Counted from the first letter of the stretch, positions 35,141-45,085 are shown. The stretch: DNA of 64,000 nt from Thermoanaerobacterium sp. PSU-2 (GCF_002102475.1 NZ_MSQD01000013.1:25656-89655); one strand, 5' to 3'. Made by a program: numbers and translations. Notes: generated from the letters alone by a model not told the origin.

Positions 35141-35620
35141 TTAAACAGTTTCATCATTTAAAGTACAATTTTTTATGATCTCAATAATTTCATCACCCCC
35201 ATCTTCACCAATGATCTTCTCCAGTAATGAATCATCCTGTATCAGTTGAATTAGTTGCTGCAGCATTTCAACTTGACTGTGAGATTCGTTTAAAGCAATC
35301 ATAAAGATTATATTTACTAAAACATCTTCCAACGGATTTGCCATGTTTTTGAAGATAACTGGTTTTTTCAGTGTTGCGACTGCTATCGCAGGTTTTATTA
35401 CATGTTCTGGATCTGTGTGTGGTATCGCAACATTGTACTTATTTAAAAGCAAACCTGTCGGAAAAACTTTTTCTCTCTTTTTTACTGCTTCCAAATATGT
35501 CTCTTTAACATATCCGTTTTCAAATAGTTTTTTGTAAAGCACATCAAATACATCATCTTGACTTTTGGCTTCAAAATTTGTAATAATTAATTCTCTGTTG
35601 AAAAACTCCGATATCTTCAT
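35141..35620 (-). CDS. PTS EIIA subunit, fructose/galactitol type
   Basis: This 159-residue EIIA (PTS_EIIA_2) carries the phosphorylated histidine near residue 68 in YNVAIPHTDPEHV. The frame is open to 35677, but GGAGGT precedes ATG 35620 and the family alignment starts with KISEFFNRELIITNF, so that start is taken. The 53-base space to the LevR-type gene contains a sigma-54 promoter. It receives phosphate from HPr. Confidence 0.93.
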   Translation of the reverse strand: MKISEFFNRELIITNFEAKSQDDVFDVLYKKLFENGYVKETYLEAVKKREKVFPTGLLLNKYNVAIPHTDPEHVIKPAIAVATLKKPVIFKNMANPLEDVLVNIIFMIALNESHSQVEMLQQLIQLIQDDSLLEKIIGEDGGDEIIEIIKNCTLNDETV

Positions 35621-35655
35621 ATAATCTACCTCCTCATTGTTTACACATTTATATA

Positions 35656-35672
35656 ATGCAAATACCGTGCCA
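35656..35672 (-). promoter_or_regulatory. Sigma-54 (-24/-12) promoter of the PTS genes
   Basis: The minus strand reads TGGCACG, GTAT, TTGCAT: a perfect match to the consensus TGGCACG-N4-TTGCW. The GG and GC pairs are separated by 10 bases as required. Start of transcription would be near 35646, giving a leader of about 26 bases before the EIIA start. The site overlaps the last codon region and stop of the LevR-type gene. Confidence 0.9.
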
Positions 35673-35673
35673 A

Positions 35674-38601
35674 TCAATTGGACGGTATTGTATTTCTCAT
35701 GATTATTTCTTTTATTTCTTCCTTACTTTTGGCTTCTTTTAGGTCTTTTAATATTTTTTCATTCGATAAGACCTTATACAAATCAAGCATGTAATCTTTA
35801 GCATCTTCTTTCAAAGCCAACATAAAAATTAAGTCTGTTTTAAAATCTCCTTCCCAATAGATGGGTTCTTTCAACTTTGCTATGGCTATGGCAGGTTTTG
35901 TGACATATTTTGTGTCACCATGTGGTATCGCAACTCCCCCTTTCATCCATGTAGCACCCATCGATTCTCGTTTATATACGCTTAGTATGAATTTCTCATC
36001 AACGTATCCTCTCTCCTCAAGCATATACACCATTTTGTCTATAGCATCGCTTTTCATTGATACATCAACATCAAATAATATTAGATCATCGTCTAATACT
36101 TCTTTTAGGCGGCTTTCTTCCACAACATCTATGTTTACTAGTTTCTTTAACCTTTTTAGCCCTTCCCCATTCATTATTTCCTCAACAGAGATATACGGGA
36201 TATCACTTATTTTAGGATCGATGGTTCCCACAAAAGCTTGAATATTGTTTTTGCTCCTTATCTTATTTATTTCCGTATCAAGTTCTCTTTCGCTGAAAAG
36301 ACCTAAAGGTATTATCTTTAATCCACTTTTTATCTCAGGTACCTTATCCTCTATATATTTCTTTATCTTAAGCGCAGTCCCCTCACCAGTTATGCAGATG
36401 GTTACTATGGCTTTCGGAAGTTTGTTTGAATCTTTTACACCTTCCACATGTCCTACGTAAGATTTATTTTCATCTAATGCATCAGCTATTTCGTCAATTG
36501 TGGCATCTGGCAGAATAGCTCGCCTTACGGCTTCCAAGACCATGACAGTGTCTACCCTTCCAATGGTCCTTGTAGGAATGCCCGTCCTTTTTGTTATGAT
36601 CTCGCCAAAAGTGATGAGTGATCCCATGTCGACAAGTATTATACAGCCTTTCCCTTCATTCACCTTTTTCACGACTTCAATTGTACGCAAAAGGGCATCT
36701 TCTGGGCTTTCATCAAGTGCCATCTCTATTCCATGTGCTATATTTACGCCTAAAAGCTTGTTTGCCACATCTGCCATGCCACAGGCTACATGTCCATGTG
36801 TTAATACTATAACAGCCACATTCCCTTTGTTTCCGCTTTCACTGGCTGAAAATGTTCTCAAGTACATAGCTACAAAACCAACCTCATCGTCTGTAAGTTC
36901 AATACCCAATATTTTATTGATTCTGTCAACCATCTTTTTTGCTACAACATATTCCCTCATGTACTCGCTTTTGACGCTTTCAAGCTGTGGGTTAAATATG
37001 GGTTTCCCGCTTTTAACCCTTTCATAAGCCGCGCTTAGATGAATAGCCAGTGCGTAAAAAAAGTTGTCTTTTATATTTTTGTAATTTTCTTTAGCTATGT
37101 CTATAGCCTCTTCAACGGCGTACAATATTTTTTCGCCTACGATTTCTTTTAATTCTTTTTTTGAAACAAAATTTTTTGTTCGTATATCGTTGGCAAATTT
37201 TTTAAGCTCTGATTCTACTTGATTTCCAACGATCTTGTAGATTTCGTCGGTTTTTAACCCATCGTTCTTTAGCTCAGTAAATCTATCCTCTATAAACTGG
37301 TATATTTCATCAGGCAAAATGTACCTATCTTCCTTAGGCAGCAATTTGCTTATCTTGTTTGGATATATGATGACATCTTTATCTGCGTATTCTTCTATAT
37401 ACGGTTCTCTTTTGCTGACTTTCAAAAGTCCCATTCTTACATGGTTTGGCAAATCGGCAAGGTTTATCGTTATTTCGCCATCCCTATTATCTAAAGTCTT
37501 TAAGAAGCCTCTTGCACATGCTACTTGTATGTCGCTTCTCATTTGGCCTATATTGCCTGGGCAATCATAAAGCATTAGAGCTCTAAGAGCGTCTGGCCTC
37601 AATTTTATGGGCTTGTTTATCCTAAATGCCTCTTTTTTGAAAAAGAACTTTATGATTTCAAATCTCTCTCTGTGAGGCCTTTCACTTATAGGTGGTAACT
37701 CTATAACCATGGGAATCCTGCGCCTAAATGTAAGCAGAAGTGACGACTCCGGATTTTCTGTCGTTGCTGCAATAAGCATTATGTTAGCTTCTCTCTCGCT
37801 ATCAGTCTCTCCCAGTCTTCTGAATTTGCCTTTGTCGAGTAAAAAAAACAAGATCTCTTGTCCTTCACTGGGAAGTCTGTGAACCTCGTCAAGAAACAAT
37901 ATTCCACCATCGGCTTTCTCTACCAAACCAGCTTTTGATGACTCTGCACCTGTGTACGCTCCTTTTACGTATCCAAAAAGCTGTGACATTAAAAGCTGAG
38001 GATTGTCAGCATAGTCTGCACAGTTAAAAACGACAAAAGGGCTACCATCCTTTAGCCTGCCTGATTCCAAAGCAAACTCGTACATAGCTTCTGCCAGTTG
38101 ACTTTTCCCAACACCAGACGGTCCCAGTATTAACGTGTGAAGACCATGTGGTGGATATAGAATGGCAGCTTTGGCTTGACTTATCTGCGTCTTTAAACTT
38201 CCATCGTATCCTATTATCTCTTTAAAAGACATAAAATCACTTTCTCGACTTATCTCATCATCTTTGTCATCATCATTATCTTTTACATTATCAGCCACTA
38301 TAAGCTCTGAACTTAAGATTTCTTTCTTTACCTGCGACGCCGCAAATCTCGATATGTCATACCCTAAATCGTTTAATCTCTTTGTAAACTTCCTATCAGA
38401 GATCTCTTTATCTTCGCTTAGAATCTTTTTTGCATCTTCATAAAGGTATGGCTTTCTCCGCTCTCTGGAATCTGGTATGCCATTTTCAAGCCTATATTGT
38501 GTCACTTCTTCTCTATTTATTTTTAATATAGAAGCTATTTTTTCATCTGTCAGAGGATTTTTCTTATCTTCATTTTCTATTATCTTTACGATTTCATCCA
38601 C
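35674..38601 (-). CDS. LevR-type sigma-54-dependent PRD activator with C-terminal EIIA domain
   Basis: This activator of about 975 residues has, in order, an N-terminal DNA-binding part (1-120), an AAA+ sigma-54 domain (about 130-370) with Walker A GPSGVGKS, the sigma-54 contact loop GAYTGA and Walker B ILFLDE, and a PRD near 490-570. A mannose-type EIIA part ([11 protein letters not shown], about 580-700), a Gat-type EIIB-like part with cysteine in [10 protein letters not shown], and a fructose-type EIIA (VAIPHGD, about 835-975) follow. LevR proteins usually end in a second PRD, so the last domain is unusual. GTG 38601 follows GGGAGG; an earlier in-frame TTG lacks a site. It should activate the PTS genes from the nearby -24/-12 promoters, with activity set by PTS phosphorylation. 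Confidence 0.92.
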   Translation of the reverse strand: MDEIVKIIENEDKKNPLTDEKIASILKINREEVTQYRLENGIPDSRERRKPYLYEDAKKILSEDKEISDRKFTKRLNDLGYDISRFAASQVKKEILSSELIVADNVKDNDDDKDDEISRESDFMSFKEIIGYDGSLKTQISQAKAAILYPPHGLHTLILGPSGVGKSQLAEAMYEFALESGRLKDGSPFVVFNCADYADNPQLLMSQLFGYVKGAYTGAESSKAGLVEKADGGILFLDEVHRLPSEGQEILFFLLDKGKFRRLGETDSEREANIMLIAATTENPESSLLLTFRRRIPMVIELPPISERPHRERFEIIKFFFKKEAFRINKPIKLRPDALRALMLYDCPGNIGQMRSDIQVACARGFLKTLDNRDGEITINLADLPNHVRMGLLKVSKREPYIEEYADKDVIIYPNKISKLLPKEDRYILPDEIYQFIEDRFTELKNDGLKTDEIYKIVGNQVESELKKFANDIRTKNFVSKKELKEIVGEKILYAVEEAIDIAKENYKNIKDNFFYALAIHLSAAYERVKSGKPIFNPQLESVKSEYMREYVVAKKMVDRINKILGIELTDDEVGFVAMYLRTFSASESGNKGNVAVIVLTHGHVACGMADVANKLLGVNIAHGIEMALDESPEDALLRTIEVVKKVNEGKGCIILVDMGSLITFGEIITKRTGIPTRTIGRVDTVMVLEAVRRAILPDATIDEIADALDENKSYVGHVEGVKDSNKLPKAIVTICITGEGTALKIKKYIEDKVPEIKSGLKIIPLGLFSERELDTEINKIRSKNNIQAFVGTIDPKISDIPYISVEEIMNGEGLKRLKKLVNIDVVEESRLKEVLDDDLILFDVDVSMKSDAIDKMVYMLEERGYVDEKFILSVYKRESMGATWMKGGVAIPHGDTKYVTKPAIAIAKLKEPIYWEGDFKTDLIFMLALKEDAKDYMLDLYKVLSNEKILKDLKEAKSKEEIKEIIMRNTIPSN

Positions 38602-38626
38602 ATTATCATCCTCCCACAACAAAATA

Positions 38627-38643
38627 ATGCAAAAAATATGCCA
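38627..38643 (-). promoter_or_regulatory. Sigma-54 (-24/-12) promoter of the LevR-type gene
   Basis: The minus strand reads TGGCAT, ATTTT, TTGCAT, with GG and GC 10 bases apart, a close match to the consensus. Transcription would start near 38617, just ahead of the GGGAGG ribosome site of the activator gene, so the activator may drive its own synthesis. Confidence 0.82.
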
Positions 38644-38667
38644 TAATGGATGGCATAAAATGTACGT

Positions 38668-38702
38668 GTTATATTATATCATATATTGCATGTATAATAT
38701 AC
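38668..38702. promoter_or_regulatory. Inverted repeat, possible enhancer of the LevR-type activator
   Basis: ATATTATA (38671-38678) and TATAATAT (38693-38700), extended by GT and AC at the outer ends, form an inverted repeat 25-60 bases upstream of the sigma-54 promoter. Its place suits an activator site, but it is AT-rich, and it also overlaps a plus-strand promoter. Confidence 0.4.
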
Positions 38703-38714
38703 GCATGATACAAT
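38686..38714 (+). promoter_or_regulatory. Predicted sigma-A promoter of the second Uma2 gene
   Basis: TTGCAT (38686-38691), 17 bases, then TACAAT (38709-38714), about 78 bases before the Uma2 start. Weak to moderate prediction; a TATAAT also lies in the spacer. Confidence 0.4.
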
Positions 38715-38792
38715 GAAGTTGATGAGGGAAAATTTCCATTAATACATAGATAGTCTCTATCTTGATAAAGATATAATAAAGAGGTGTCAATT

Positions 38793-39356
38793 ATGGGATT
38801 ACCTGATAAAAAAGAAGTATACACTTACGATGATTACTTAAATTGGACAGATGATCAAAGAATTGAGTTAATCGATGGCCAGATCTATTTGATGGCTCCT
38901 CCATCACGAATACACCAACAAATCTCAGGTGCGATATATATACAATTTGCCAATTATTTAAAAGACAAGAAGTGCGATGTTTATTATGCACCTTTTGGAG
39001 TAAAGTTTACTGAAAAAAGCGAAAAAGATATTAAAACTGTTGTAGAACCTGATATCGTAGTTATCTGTGATAAATCGAAACTTGACAATGATGGATGCAA
39101 AGGTGCTCCCGATTTGATTGTCGAAATAACGTCTCCTTCAACCGCAAGAAAGGATAGAGTAGAAAAGTTTAATTTATATGAAAAATATGGAGTAAAGGAA
39201 TACTGGATAGTAGAACCCGATCTTAAAATAGTCAATGTATTTGCACTGCAGGAAAATAATAGATATGGCAGGCCTGAAATTTATACTGAAGAGGATAAGA
39301 TTAAAGTTTCTATCTTTGATGATCTCTCTATAGATTTGAAAGATATTTTTAGTTGA
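38793..39356 (+). CDS. Uma2-family (DUF820) PD-(D/E)XK nuclease-like protein
   Basis: This 187-residue paralogue of the protein at 615-1175 shares IELIDGQIYLMAPPSRIHQ, the core aspartate in EPDIVVICD, PDLIVEITSPSTARKD and the lysine of KFNLYEKYGVKEYWIVEPD. ATG 38793 lies 6 bases after AGAGGTG; a GTG at 38784 is within that site. It stands alone and divergent from the PTS activator gene, and is followed by a hairpin. Function is unknown beyond the nuclease-like fold. Confidence 0.82.
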   Translation: MGLPDKKEVYTYDDYLNWTDDQRIELIDGQIYLMAPPSRIHQQISGAIYIQFANYLKDKKCDVYYAPFGVKFTEKSEKDIKTVVEPDIVVICDKSKLDNDGCKGAPDLIVEITSPSTARKDRVEKFNLYEKYGVKEYWIVEPDLKIVNVFALQENNRYGRPEIYTEEDKIKVSIFDDLSIDLKDIFS

Positions 39357-39368
39357 TGTTACAATAAA

Positions 39369-39412
39369 AGCCATGGTCTAAAACCATACAATTAAGGTTC
39401 AAGGCCATGGCT
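39369..39412. terminator. Bidirectional hairpin between Uma2 and mtlD
   Basis: AGCCATGG (39369-39376) pairs with CCATGGCT (39405-39412); the loop also holds AACC and GGTT that can pair. On the minus strand TTTTATT follows, and on the plus strand AAAAAGTTTATTTT. It probably serves both convergent genes. Confidence 0.65.
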
Positions 39413-39419
39413 AAAAAGT

Positions 39420-40580
39420 TTATTTTATCTTGCCGGATTTAAGTTCTTTGTACTTCTTTACTATTTTATCTATAAGGATAGTTTCATCAAGACCTGTCAC
39501 TTTCTTCACTGTTTCCTCAAGTCCTAACGTGTTTATGCTTTCTTGTATTTCCATGGCTTTTGGATCGTCTTTATAGTCAAATGCAAATCCTGCAGCTATG
39601 CCGTAAAGTATGTTTTCAGGCATCAAACCTGTCTCAAAGCTTAACTTGGCAGGCGATACAAGTCTATCACCGTTTGAAAGTTTCCTCACTGGATCTCTAC
39701 CTACTCTTACCACTTCGTCTTTCAAATGAGGATTCTTAAATCTCTCTATGACTTTGTCTGAGTATTCCTTAAGCTTATCCATCCCTATCTTGTGCTTATT
39801 GTTAAGCCCGAAAGAAGCCTCTAACTGAAGGTTTCTCACTATTTTATCTATTGTATCGTCTAATATTGCTTCGTGAATGTACTTATACCCTTTTAAGTAG
39901 CCGAGATATGCTGTCGTGGCATGTGAACCGTTTAGAAGGAAAAGCTTCCTTTCTATATATGGTTCTAAATCATCAACAAGCTCACAGCCTTTTATATCAA
40001 AGTCGCCTTTTACAGCATCTTTCTCAATGTCCCACTCAAAAAATTCCTCTACTGCCACGTCTATAGGAGTCTCTTTCTCTATGTCTACATTTGGCACTAT
40101 TCTGTCCACAGCAGTATTTGGAAAACCGACTTTTTCATCTAAATATGCTTTTAAAGTTTCGCTGGAATTTTTGTAAATGCTATCTCTTAAAATATTTGTC
40201 GCAAACAAAGCATTTTCACAGGCCATTATGTCTAGTGGCAAATCATTTTTCTCAAATCTTCTTTCTAGATAATACGCCAATTTTTCACCAATGCCGTAAA
40301 GATTGTTGACACCTACAGATGTCGTTATTACGTCTGCATCTGCAATGGCTTTTAAGAGATTTTCTTCATCGTCTATGTGAATCGCTTTGACCCCATCTAC
40401 AACTTCTTTCTTGATGTCATTTCCTAATATGAATATATTGTAACTTTTAAATTTATTGATGTTATCCACCAATTCTTTAAATACATCCACAAAGTATATG
40501 TCATAGCCTGATTTATATAGTAAACTGCCTATAAATCCTCTGCCTATATTGCCTGCTCCAAAGTGTACAGCTTTTTTCAT
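39420..40580 (-). CDS. mtlD: Mannitol-1-phosphate 5-dehydrogenase
   Basis: This 386-residue NAD-dependent enzyme oxidises mannitol-1-P to fructose-6-P. The dinucleotide-binding start [24 protein letters not shown], the [15 protein letters not shown] block and the catalytic-lysine region [15 protein letters not shown] (about 218-232) are characteristic. The start overlaps the mtlF stop by one base. Last gene of the mannitol operon. Confidence 0.96.
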   Translation of the reverse strand: MKKAVHFGAGNIGRGFIGSLLYKSGYDIYFVDVFKELVDNINKFKSYNIFILGNDIKKEVVDGVKAIHIDDEENLLKAIADADVITTSVGVNNLYGIGEKLAYYLERRFEKNDLPLDIMACENALFATNILRDSIYKNSSETLKAYLDEKVGFPNTAVDRIVPNVDIEKETPIDVAVEEFFEWDIEKDAVKGDFDIKGCELVDDLEPYIERKLFLLNGSHATTAYLGYLKGYKYIHEAILDDTIDKIVRNLQLEASFGLNNKHKIGMDKLKEYSDKVIERFKNPHLKDEVVRVGRDPVRKLSNGDRLVSPAKLSFETGLMPENILYGIAAGFAFDYKDDPKAMEIQESINTLGLEETVKKVTGLDETILIDKIVKKYKELKSGKIK

Positions 40581-41020
40581 TATTCTCCACCTTCTTTAAG
40601 TATTTGGATTATTTCCTGTGGCGACTTTGCGTCTCTCAACCTTCTTACATTTTCTTCATACTGGCATGTTAAGGCGATGCTTGACAGTATCTCTAAGTGC
40701 TCATCGTCTTTGCCTGCAATACCTATAACCACGTATGCAATATTGCCATCGCCAAAATCCACTCCATCTGGATACTGTATCACAACTATTCCCGATTTCT
40801 TTATATATTTCACATACTCGGATACACCGTGTGGAATTGCTATGCCATTGCCAATGTATGTGGTGACGTCATTTTCTCTCTCTATCATGCCTTCAATGTA
40901 TTCTTTTTCAACATATCCTCTATCGACTAATAGTCTTCCAGCTCTTTTAATAGCGTCAAATTTAGGTTCTGAAGCTTCATTCAATACAATGTTATTTTCA
41001 TTTAAGATTTCACTATTCAT
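40580..41020 (-). CDS. mtlF: PTS mannitol-specific EIIA
   Basis: This 146-residue phosphocarrier has the active histidine H64 in [15 protein letters not shown]. The start [32 protein letters not shown] is typical of MtlF. It passes phosphate from HPr to the IIB part of MtlA. GGAGGATT precedes ATG 41020; the gene lies 13 bases after mtlR. Confidence 0.96.
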   Translation of the reverse strand: MNSEILNENNIVLNEASEPKFDAIKRAGRLLVDRGYVEKEYIEGMIERENDVTTYIGNGIAIPHGVSEYVKYIKKSGIVVIQYPDGVDFGDGNIAYVVIGIAGKDDEHLEILSSIALTCQYEENVRRLRDAKSPQEIIQILKEGGE

Positions 41021-41033
41021 TGTAATAATCCTC

Positions 41034-43088
41034 CTAATACTTTTTTAATACGTTAATAATAATATTTTTTACATCATCAATATTACCATATTTTAAGGCA
41101 TCTTTGAAATCGTCGTTTTCTACAAGTGCAATGCTTATCTCACCCAGCATTTCCAGTACGGTGTTATCCTCTTTCTTCCTTGCCAGCATGACAAGAATCG
41201 TATCAACTTCTTCATGCGTAAATCCTATGCTTCTCATTTTGATAGGCCTACTTAGTCTGTATATTCCGATGTACGGTATGATCATCTTGTCGCTTCTTGT
41301 GTGTAAAAGAGCGATCCTTGTGCCTGGTATGACTGTATTGCCCATCATCTCCCGCTTTTTTATAAGCTCTTTTATTTCATCTTTATCTGACATGACATTT
41401 ATTTTAGATATTTCATCTACAATTACATCTATAAGCTCATTTAAGCCATCTGCGCTTATCTTGCTTATATTCAAATTTTTTAAAGTTTCATCAAAATACT
41501 TAGTTATGCTGCTTTCGCTTCCTGATATGCTTATGTCATTTAACTTAAGTGGCAAAAGGTAATTGTCATCTTCATTAAAGCCTATCTTATCGATTAAATC
41601 TCTTATTTTTCGTATATCGTCAGAAGTTAAAAAAGGTGATACCGTTATTACATTGTCTAAAGAATCTTCATCTTCATACAGCTTTACTGTAGAGATAATG
41701 ATATCATAATCTTTACCATCGTCTTTATTGCGTATTGAACCAATTTCTATAGAATCTATCTCAGGGAAAGCGCTTTTCAATTTCTCTGACAGTATCTTTG
41801 CAGTTCCTATTCCGTTAGGACATATTACTAAAGTTTTTAACCTTTTCTCTGCCTTTTGCCTTTCAATAGCAGCACCTACATGCATCGTTATATAACCTAT
41901 TTCCTCTGCAGGCACTGTTATGTTGTACTTTGAAAATATAAGCCTGCAAGCTTTATTTACCGCTTCAAACAATTCCCCATAATACTCTTTTATTTGATCT
42001 ATCAAAGTATTTCTGGACTGAAGGCCCATACTAAGCCTGTAAATAAGTGTCTCTATGTGCTGCGACAAACCGTATATAAGTTTATCATCGCACTTTATCT
42101 CCGTCTTCAATATCTTTGCGACTTCTTCGATAAGCTCTTTAGAAAGGTCATCTAATGTGATTCCAAGCTCAATGAAACCTTCTTTCTTGTAAATATACTT
42201 TTTGCCATTTAAGTGTATTGCCAGATATGCCAGCTCATCATCTGTTAGATTTATGCCGTGTTCTTTCATTATTTCATCTACTTTATAGATAAAGCTAAAC
42301 TGTTCTGACGACAGTATATCATCCACAATCTCTTTGTTTAATTTTATGCTTTCATCTTGCATGTACCTATATATAGCTGTCGCCACATGCAAAAACAAAG
42401 CGAAATAATTGTTGTCGTCATTTATCTTTACGACTGTCTCATTAATAAGCTTCACCAATTTTTTAGCGGTATTTATAATTTCACTGCTAAATATATTATT
42501 AAAAAACTCCGTAATGAACTTATCCTGTTTGTCGCCGTACACATACATAAGCATTTCATCCAATGGCAAATAACTATACATTAGCTCTATTACCGCTTTT
42601 CTCTTGTCTATCTCTGTCCCCTCAACTTTTATGCCTATGCCTCTTTTCCTTATAAGCTCTAAGTTTCTCACCTTAAGCCATATCTCTATCTTATCGAGGT
42701 ACATGCTTATTGTGCCTTCTGATACATTGAAAAGATAGCTGAAGTAAGTTGATTTTAATGGCTCTTTTGACAAAAGCATGCTTAAAGTCATATATATCTG
42801 CCTCTGCTCTTGGCTTAATATGCTGCCATACGATATAGGGCCGATTTCTTTGCTTATTTCTTCTAAACTTTCATTTCCACCGTGTATTTCATACTTCGAC
42901 TCATTTTCAGTTATAACACAGCGATAGTTTTTCAAAATCTTATTCGCTTCATGGACTTCTCTATCGATAGTCCTCTTGCTGATATTCATTAATTTGGAAA
43001 GGTCCTCTATACTTAAAGGACCTTTCTCTATTAAAGATTTAATTATGAATTTTTGACGATCGCTTAAATCCTTCATATCATCATTCAC
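41034..43088 (-). CDS. mtlR: MtlR-type PRD activator of mannitol genes
   Basis: This regulator of about 684 residues has two N-terminal helix-turn-helix segments (1-65 and 80-160), two PRDs (about 190-290 and 300-405), a Gat-type EIIB part with cysteine in LVICPNGIGTAKILSE (about 410-500) and a mannitol-type EIIA part (about 540-684) with histidine in RIALLHTRSD. This is the domain order of Bacillus MtlR. Phosphorylation by HPr and the mannitol PTS sets its activity. The tracked start is a GTG at 43088; ATG 43076 is an alternative, since neither has an ideal ribosome site. Confidence 0.92.
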   Translation of the reverse strand: MNDDMKDLSDRQKFIIKSLIEKGPLSIEDLSKLMNISKRTIDREVHEANKILKNYRCVITENESKYEIHGGNESLEEISKEIGPISYGSILSQEQRQIYMTLSMLLSKEPLKSTYFSYLFNVSEGTISMYLDKIEIWLKVRNLELIRKRGIGIKVEGTEIDKRKAVIELMYSYLPLDEMLMYVYGDKQDKFITEFFNNIFSSEIINTAKKLVKLINETVVKINDDNNYFALFLHVATAIYRYMQDESIKLNKEIVDDILSSEQFSFIYKVDEIMKEHGINLTDDELAYLAIHLNGKKYIYKKEGFIELGITLDDLSKELIEEVAKILKTEIKCDDKLIYGLSQHIETLIYRLSMGLQSRNTLIDQIKEYYGELFEAVNKACRLIFSKYNITVPAEEIGYITMHVGAAIERQKAEKRLKTLVICPNGIGTAKILSEKLKSAFPEIDSIEIGSIRNKDDGKDYDIIISTVKLYEDEDSLDNVITVSPFLTSDDIRKIRDLIDKIGFNEDDNYLLPLKLNDISISGSESSITKYFDETLKNLNISKISADGLNELIDVIVDEISKINVMSDKDEIKELIKKREMMGNTVIPGTRIALLHTRSDKMIIPYIGIYRLSRPIKMRSIGFTHEEVDTILVMLARKKEDNTVLEMLGEISIALVENDDFKDALKYGNIDDVKNIIINVLKKY

Positions 43089-43096
43089 CGTTTTTA

Positions 43097-44521
43097 TTAT
43101 TTCTTCTTAATCGTCGAAATAAACTCGTCATACACTTTGCCATCAAGGAAATTATTCACTTTCACTATTTGTGCTGATGGTGCCACCTGTGACGCTCTTT
43201 CTGCCAAGCTTTCCTGTGTAAATACTATGTCAGCCTCTTTTGGTATCTGGTTTACTGCAGAGTGTTTGACGGTGATATCAAGCCCAGCATCTTTAAGTTT
43301 CTTTTTGAGTATTGATTCACCCATCGCAGATGAGCCCATGCCTGCATCACAAGCAAATACTATTAATTTAGGTTCCGCCTTTGCAATATTTGATACAGGA
43401 GCTTGTCCTTTGCTTTGCGCTTTCAGATTGCTTACCATTGACTTAGCAAATGCCATGTTTTCTTCGCTCATTGTATCTTCGCTGGCCCTTCTTACAAACA
43501 CAGAAGCTATTAAGAATGATACTACAGCACCTACTGTTATACCTGTCAATACCGGTAAGAGTCCACCTTTTGGTGTCATGGCAATTTCAGCTATGATGCT
43601 TCCTGGTGATGGTGTTGCAACAAGGCCTGCGTGTGTCAAGACGAATGTAGCATCTGCAGCCATTCCACCACCTATTACAGCTAATATCAGTATAGGATTC
43701 ATTAAAACATATGGGAAGTATATTTCATGTATACCACCAAAGAAGTGGATAATCACAGCGCCTGGTGCTGATTGTTTTGCTGTGCCTTTGCCAAAAATCC
43801 AGTATGCCATGAGTATGCCAAGTCCTGGACCAGGATCCGTTTCTAACAAGAAGAATATGGACTTACCAACTTCTTTAGCCTGCTGTATGCCAAGTGGTGA
43901 CAATATACCGTGGTTTATGGCATTGTTTAAGAATAATACTTTACCTGGTTCGATGAATATTGCTATCAAAGGAAGTATTCCCTTTGCAGTTACCCATTGT
44001 GCTGCTGCACCTAAACCTGTTGATATACCTGTAACGACCGGATCGATGAAAAGAAACGCTAAGATTGCTAATATTGCACCTAATATACCTGCTGAGAAAT
44101 TGTTTACCAACATTTCAAAGCCTGTCGGTATCTTTCCATCTACTGCCTCATCAAACTTTTTGATGATATACCCTCCAAGTGGTCCCATTATCATCGCACC
44201 TAAAAACATCGGTATGGATGAACCTATTACAATACCTGCTGTAGCGATAGCACCTACGACGCCACCTCTTACATCGTATATAAGTTTACCGCCTGTATAA
44301 CCGATAAGGATAGGCAACAAGTATGTTATCATAGGTCCTACCAATTTAGCTAAGTTGGCATTTGGCGTCCAACCAGTAGGAATGAAAAACGCTGTTATAA
44401 GACCCCATGCTATAAATGCGCCAATGTTAGGAAGAACCATTCCAGCTAAAAATCCGCCAAGCTTTTGAAGTTTTGCTTTTGCAGTTCCGCCTTTATTTGT
44501 CAAAGCCATGTTTCTGTCCAT
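43097..44521 (-). CDS. mtlA: PTS mannitol-specific EIICB
   Basis: This 474-residue permease has the membrane IIC part (about 20-340; [22 protein letters not shown], then [15 protein letters not shown] and the [15 protein letters not shown] loop) and a C-terminal IIB domain with the active cysteine in [20 protein letters not shown]. There is no attached IIA; mtlF supplies it. The frame is open to 44614, but AAGGAGGG 8 bases before ATG 44521 fixes the start. First gene of the operon, with a clear promoter 41 bases upstream. Confidence 0.96.
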   Translation of the reverse strand: MDRNMALTNKGGTAKAKLQKLGGFLAGMVLPNIGAFIAWGLITAFFIPTGWTPNANLAKLVGPMITYLLPILIGYTGGKLIYDVRGGVVGAIATAGIVIGSSIPMFLGAMIMGPLGGYIIKKFDEAVDGKIPTGFEMLVNNFSAGILGAILAILAFLFIDPVVTGISTGLGAAAQWVTAKGILPLIAIFIEPGKVLFLNNAINHGILSPLGIQQAKEVGKSIFFLLETDPGPGLGILMAYWIFGKGTAKQSAPGAVIIHFFGGIHEIYFPYVLMNPILILAVIGGGMAADATFVLTHAGLVATPSPGSIIAEIAMTPKGGLLPVLTGITVGAVVSFLIASVFVRRASEDTMSEENMAFAKSMVSNLKAQSKGQAPVSNIAKAEPKLIVFACDAGMGSSAMGESILKKKLKDAGLDITVKHSAVNQIPKEADIVFTQESLAERASQVAPSAQIVKVNNFLDGKVYDEFISTIKKK

Positions 44522-44561
44522 GATTTTTACCCTCCTTAAATTTATTATTTTTTCTAATTCT

Positions 44562-44590
44562 ATTGTATGACACCATTTACACCTTTTCAA
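44562..44590 (-). promoter_or_regulatory. Sigma-A promoter of the mtl operon
   Basis: Minus strand: TTGAAA (44585-44590), 17 bases, TACAAT (44562-44567), 41 bases before mtlA. The spacer contains the direct repeat GGTGT. Confidence 0.75.
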
Positions 44591-44608
44591 TTTAAACAAT
44601 TTCATTTC

Positions 44609-44629
44609 TGTCATCCGTTTTCCGTGACA
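44609..44629. promoter_or_regulatory. Dyad upstream of the mtl promoter, possible MtlR site
   Basis: TGTCA (44609-44613) and TGACA (44625-44629), 11 bases apart, lie about 19 bases upstream of the -35 box. On the minus strand the first half reads TTGTCAC, like half of the known Bacillus MtlR box (TTGNCACA), but spacing and the second half differ. Confidence 0.45.
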
Positions 44630-44671
44630 AATTTTAAGAAGGGTAAAACTTGAATTGTGAAGGCATATACG

Positions 44672-45085
44672 CTACATGATCATGACAAATGTACCTGCCG
44701 TTATCAAAATCCCTGCGATTATTGTCTTCAAATCAAAATGCTCGCCTAAAATTATGTATGACAAGACAAGTGTTATAACTATGCTGGACTTGTCTATAGG
44801 AGCAACTTTTGAAACATCTCCTAAAGCTATGGCTTTATAATAAAAAAGCCATGAAAGACCTGTAGCAAGACCTGATAAAATCAAAAAAAGCCAATTTTGC
44901 CGTGTCAATACTTTCATACCGCTTTGCACACCTGTTGCAAAAACAATGCCCCATGATAAAAATATGATGACGCTTGTGCGTATGGCCGTTGCAAGGTTTG
45001 AATCCACGCCTTTTATGCCGATTTTGGCTAAGATAGATGTCAGCGCTGCAAATAAAGCAGACAATACTGCATAAAACTTCCACAC
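44672..45085 (-). CDS. Half-size EamA (DMT) membrane protein
   Basis: This 137-residue protein has about four or five hydrophobic helices, in the EamA/DMT family, but is only one EamA repeat long. Signals include LSALFAALTSILAKIGIKGVDSNLATAIRT and WLFYYKAIALGDVSKVAPIDKSSIVITLVLSYIILGEHF. Full DMT transporters have two repeats; half-size members are thought to work as dimers. It starts with GTG 45085 after GGGGG and lies 29 bases downstream of the LacI-type gene, so it may be co-transcribed with it. Substrate unknown. Confidence 0.82.
   Translation of the reverse strand: MWKFYAVLSALFAALTSILAKIGIKGVDSNLATAIRTSVIIFLSWGIVFATGVQSGMKVLTRQNWLFLILSGLATGLSWLFYYKAIALGDVSKVAPIDKSSIVITLVLSYIILGEHFDLKTIIAGILITAGTFVMIM

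Noticed and set aside
36500..37027. Plus-strand open frame opposite the LevR-type gene
   Set aside because: Ser/Thr-rich shadow of a gene with clear AAA+, PRD and EIIA motifs; no ribosome site.
38748..38762. Small inverted repeat AGATAG/CTATCT before the second Uma2 gene
   Set aside because: Short stem with a three-base loop in AT-rich DNA; could be chance, and no function can be tied to it.
43137..44300. Long plus-strand open frame opposite mtlA (387 codons)
   Set aside because: It is the mirror of mtlA, which has all family motifs. The translated product is rich in Pro, Ala, Ser and Ile without a family pattern and has no ribosome site.
44609..44629. Full MtlR box in the mtl leader
   Set aside because: Only one half resembles the Bacillus box and the spacing differs, so it is listed only as a dyad with low confidence.
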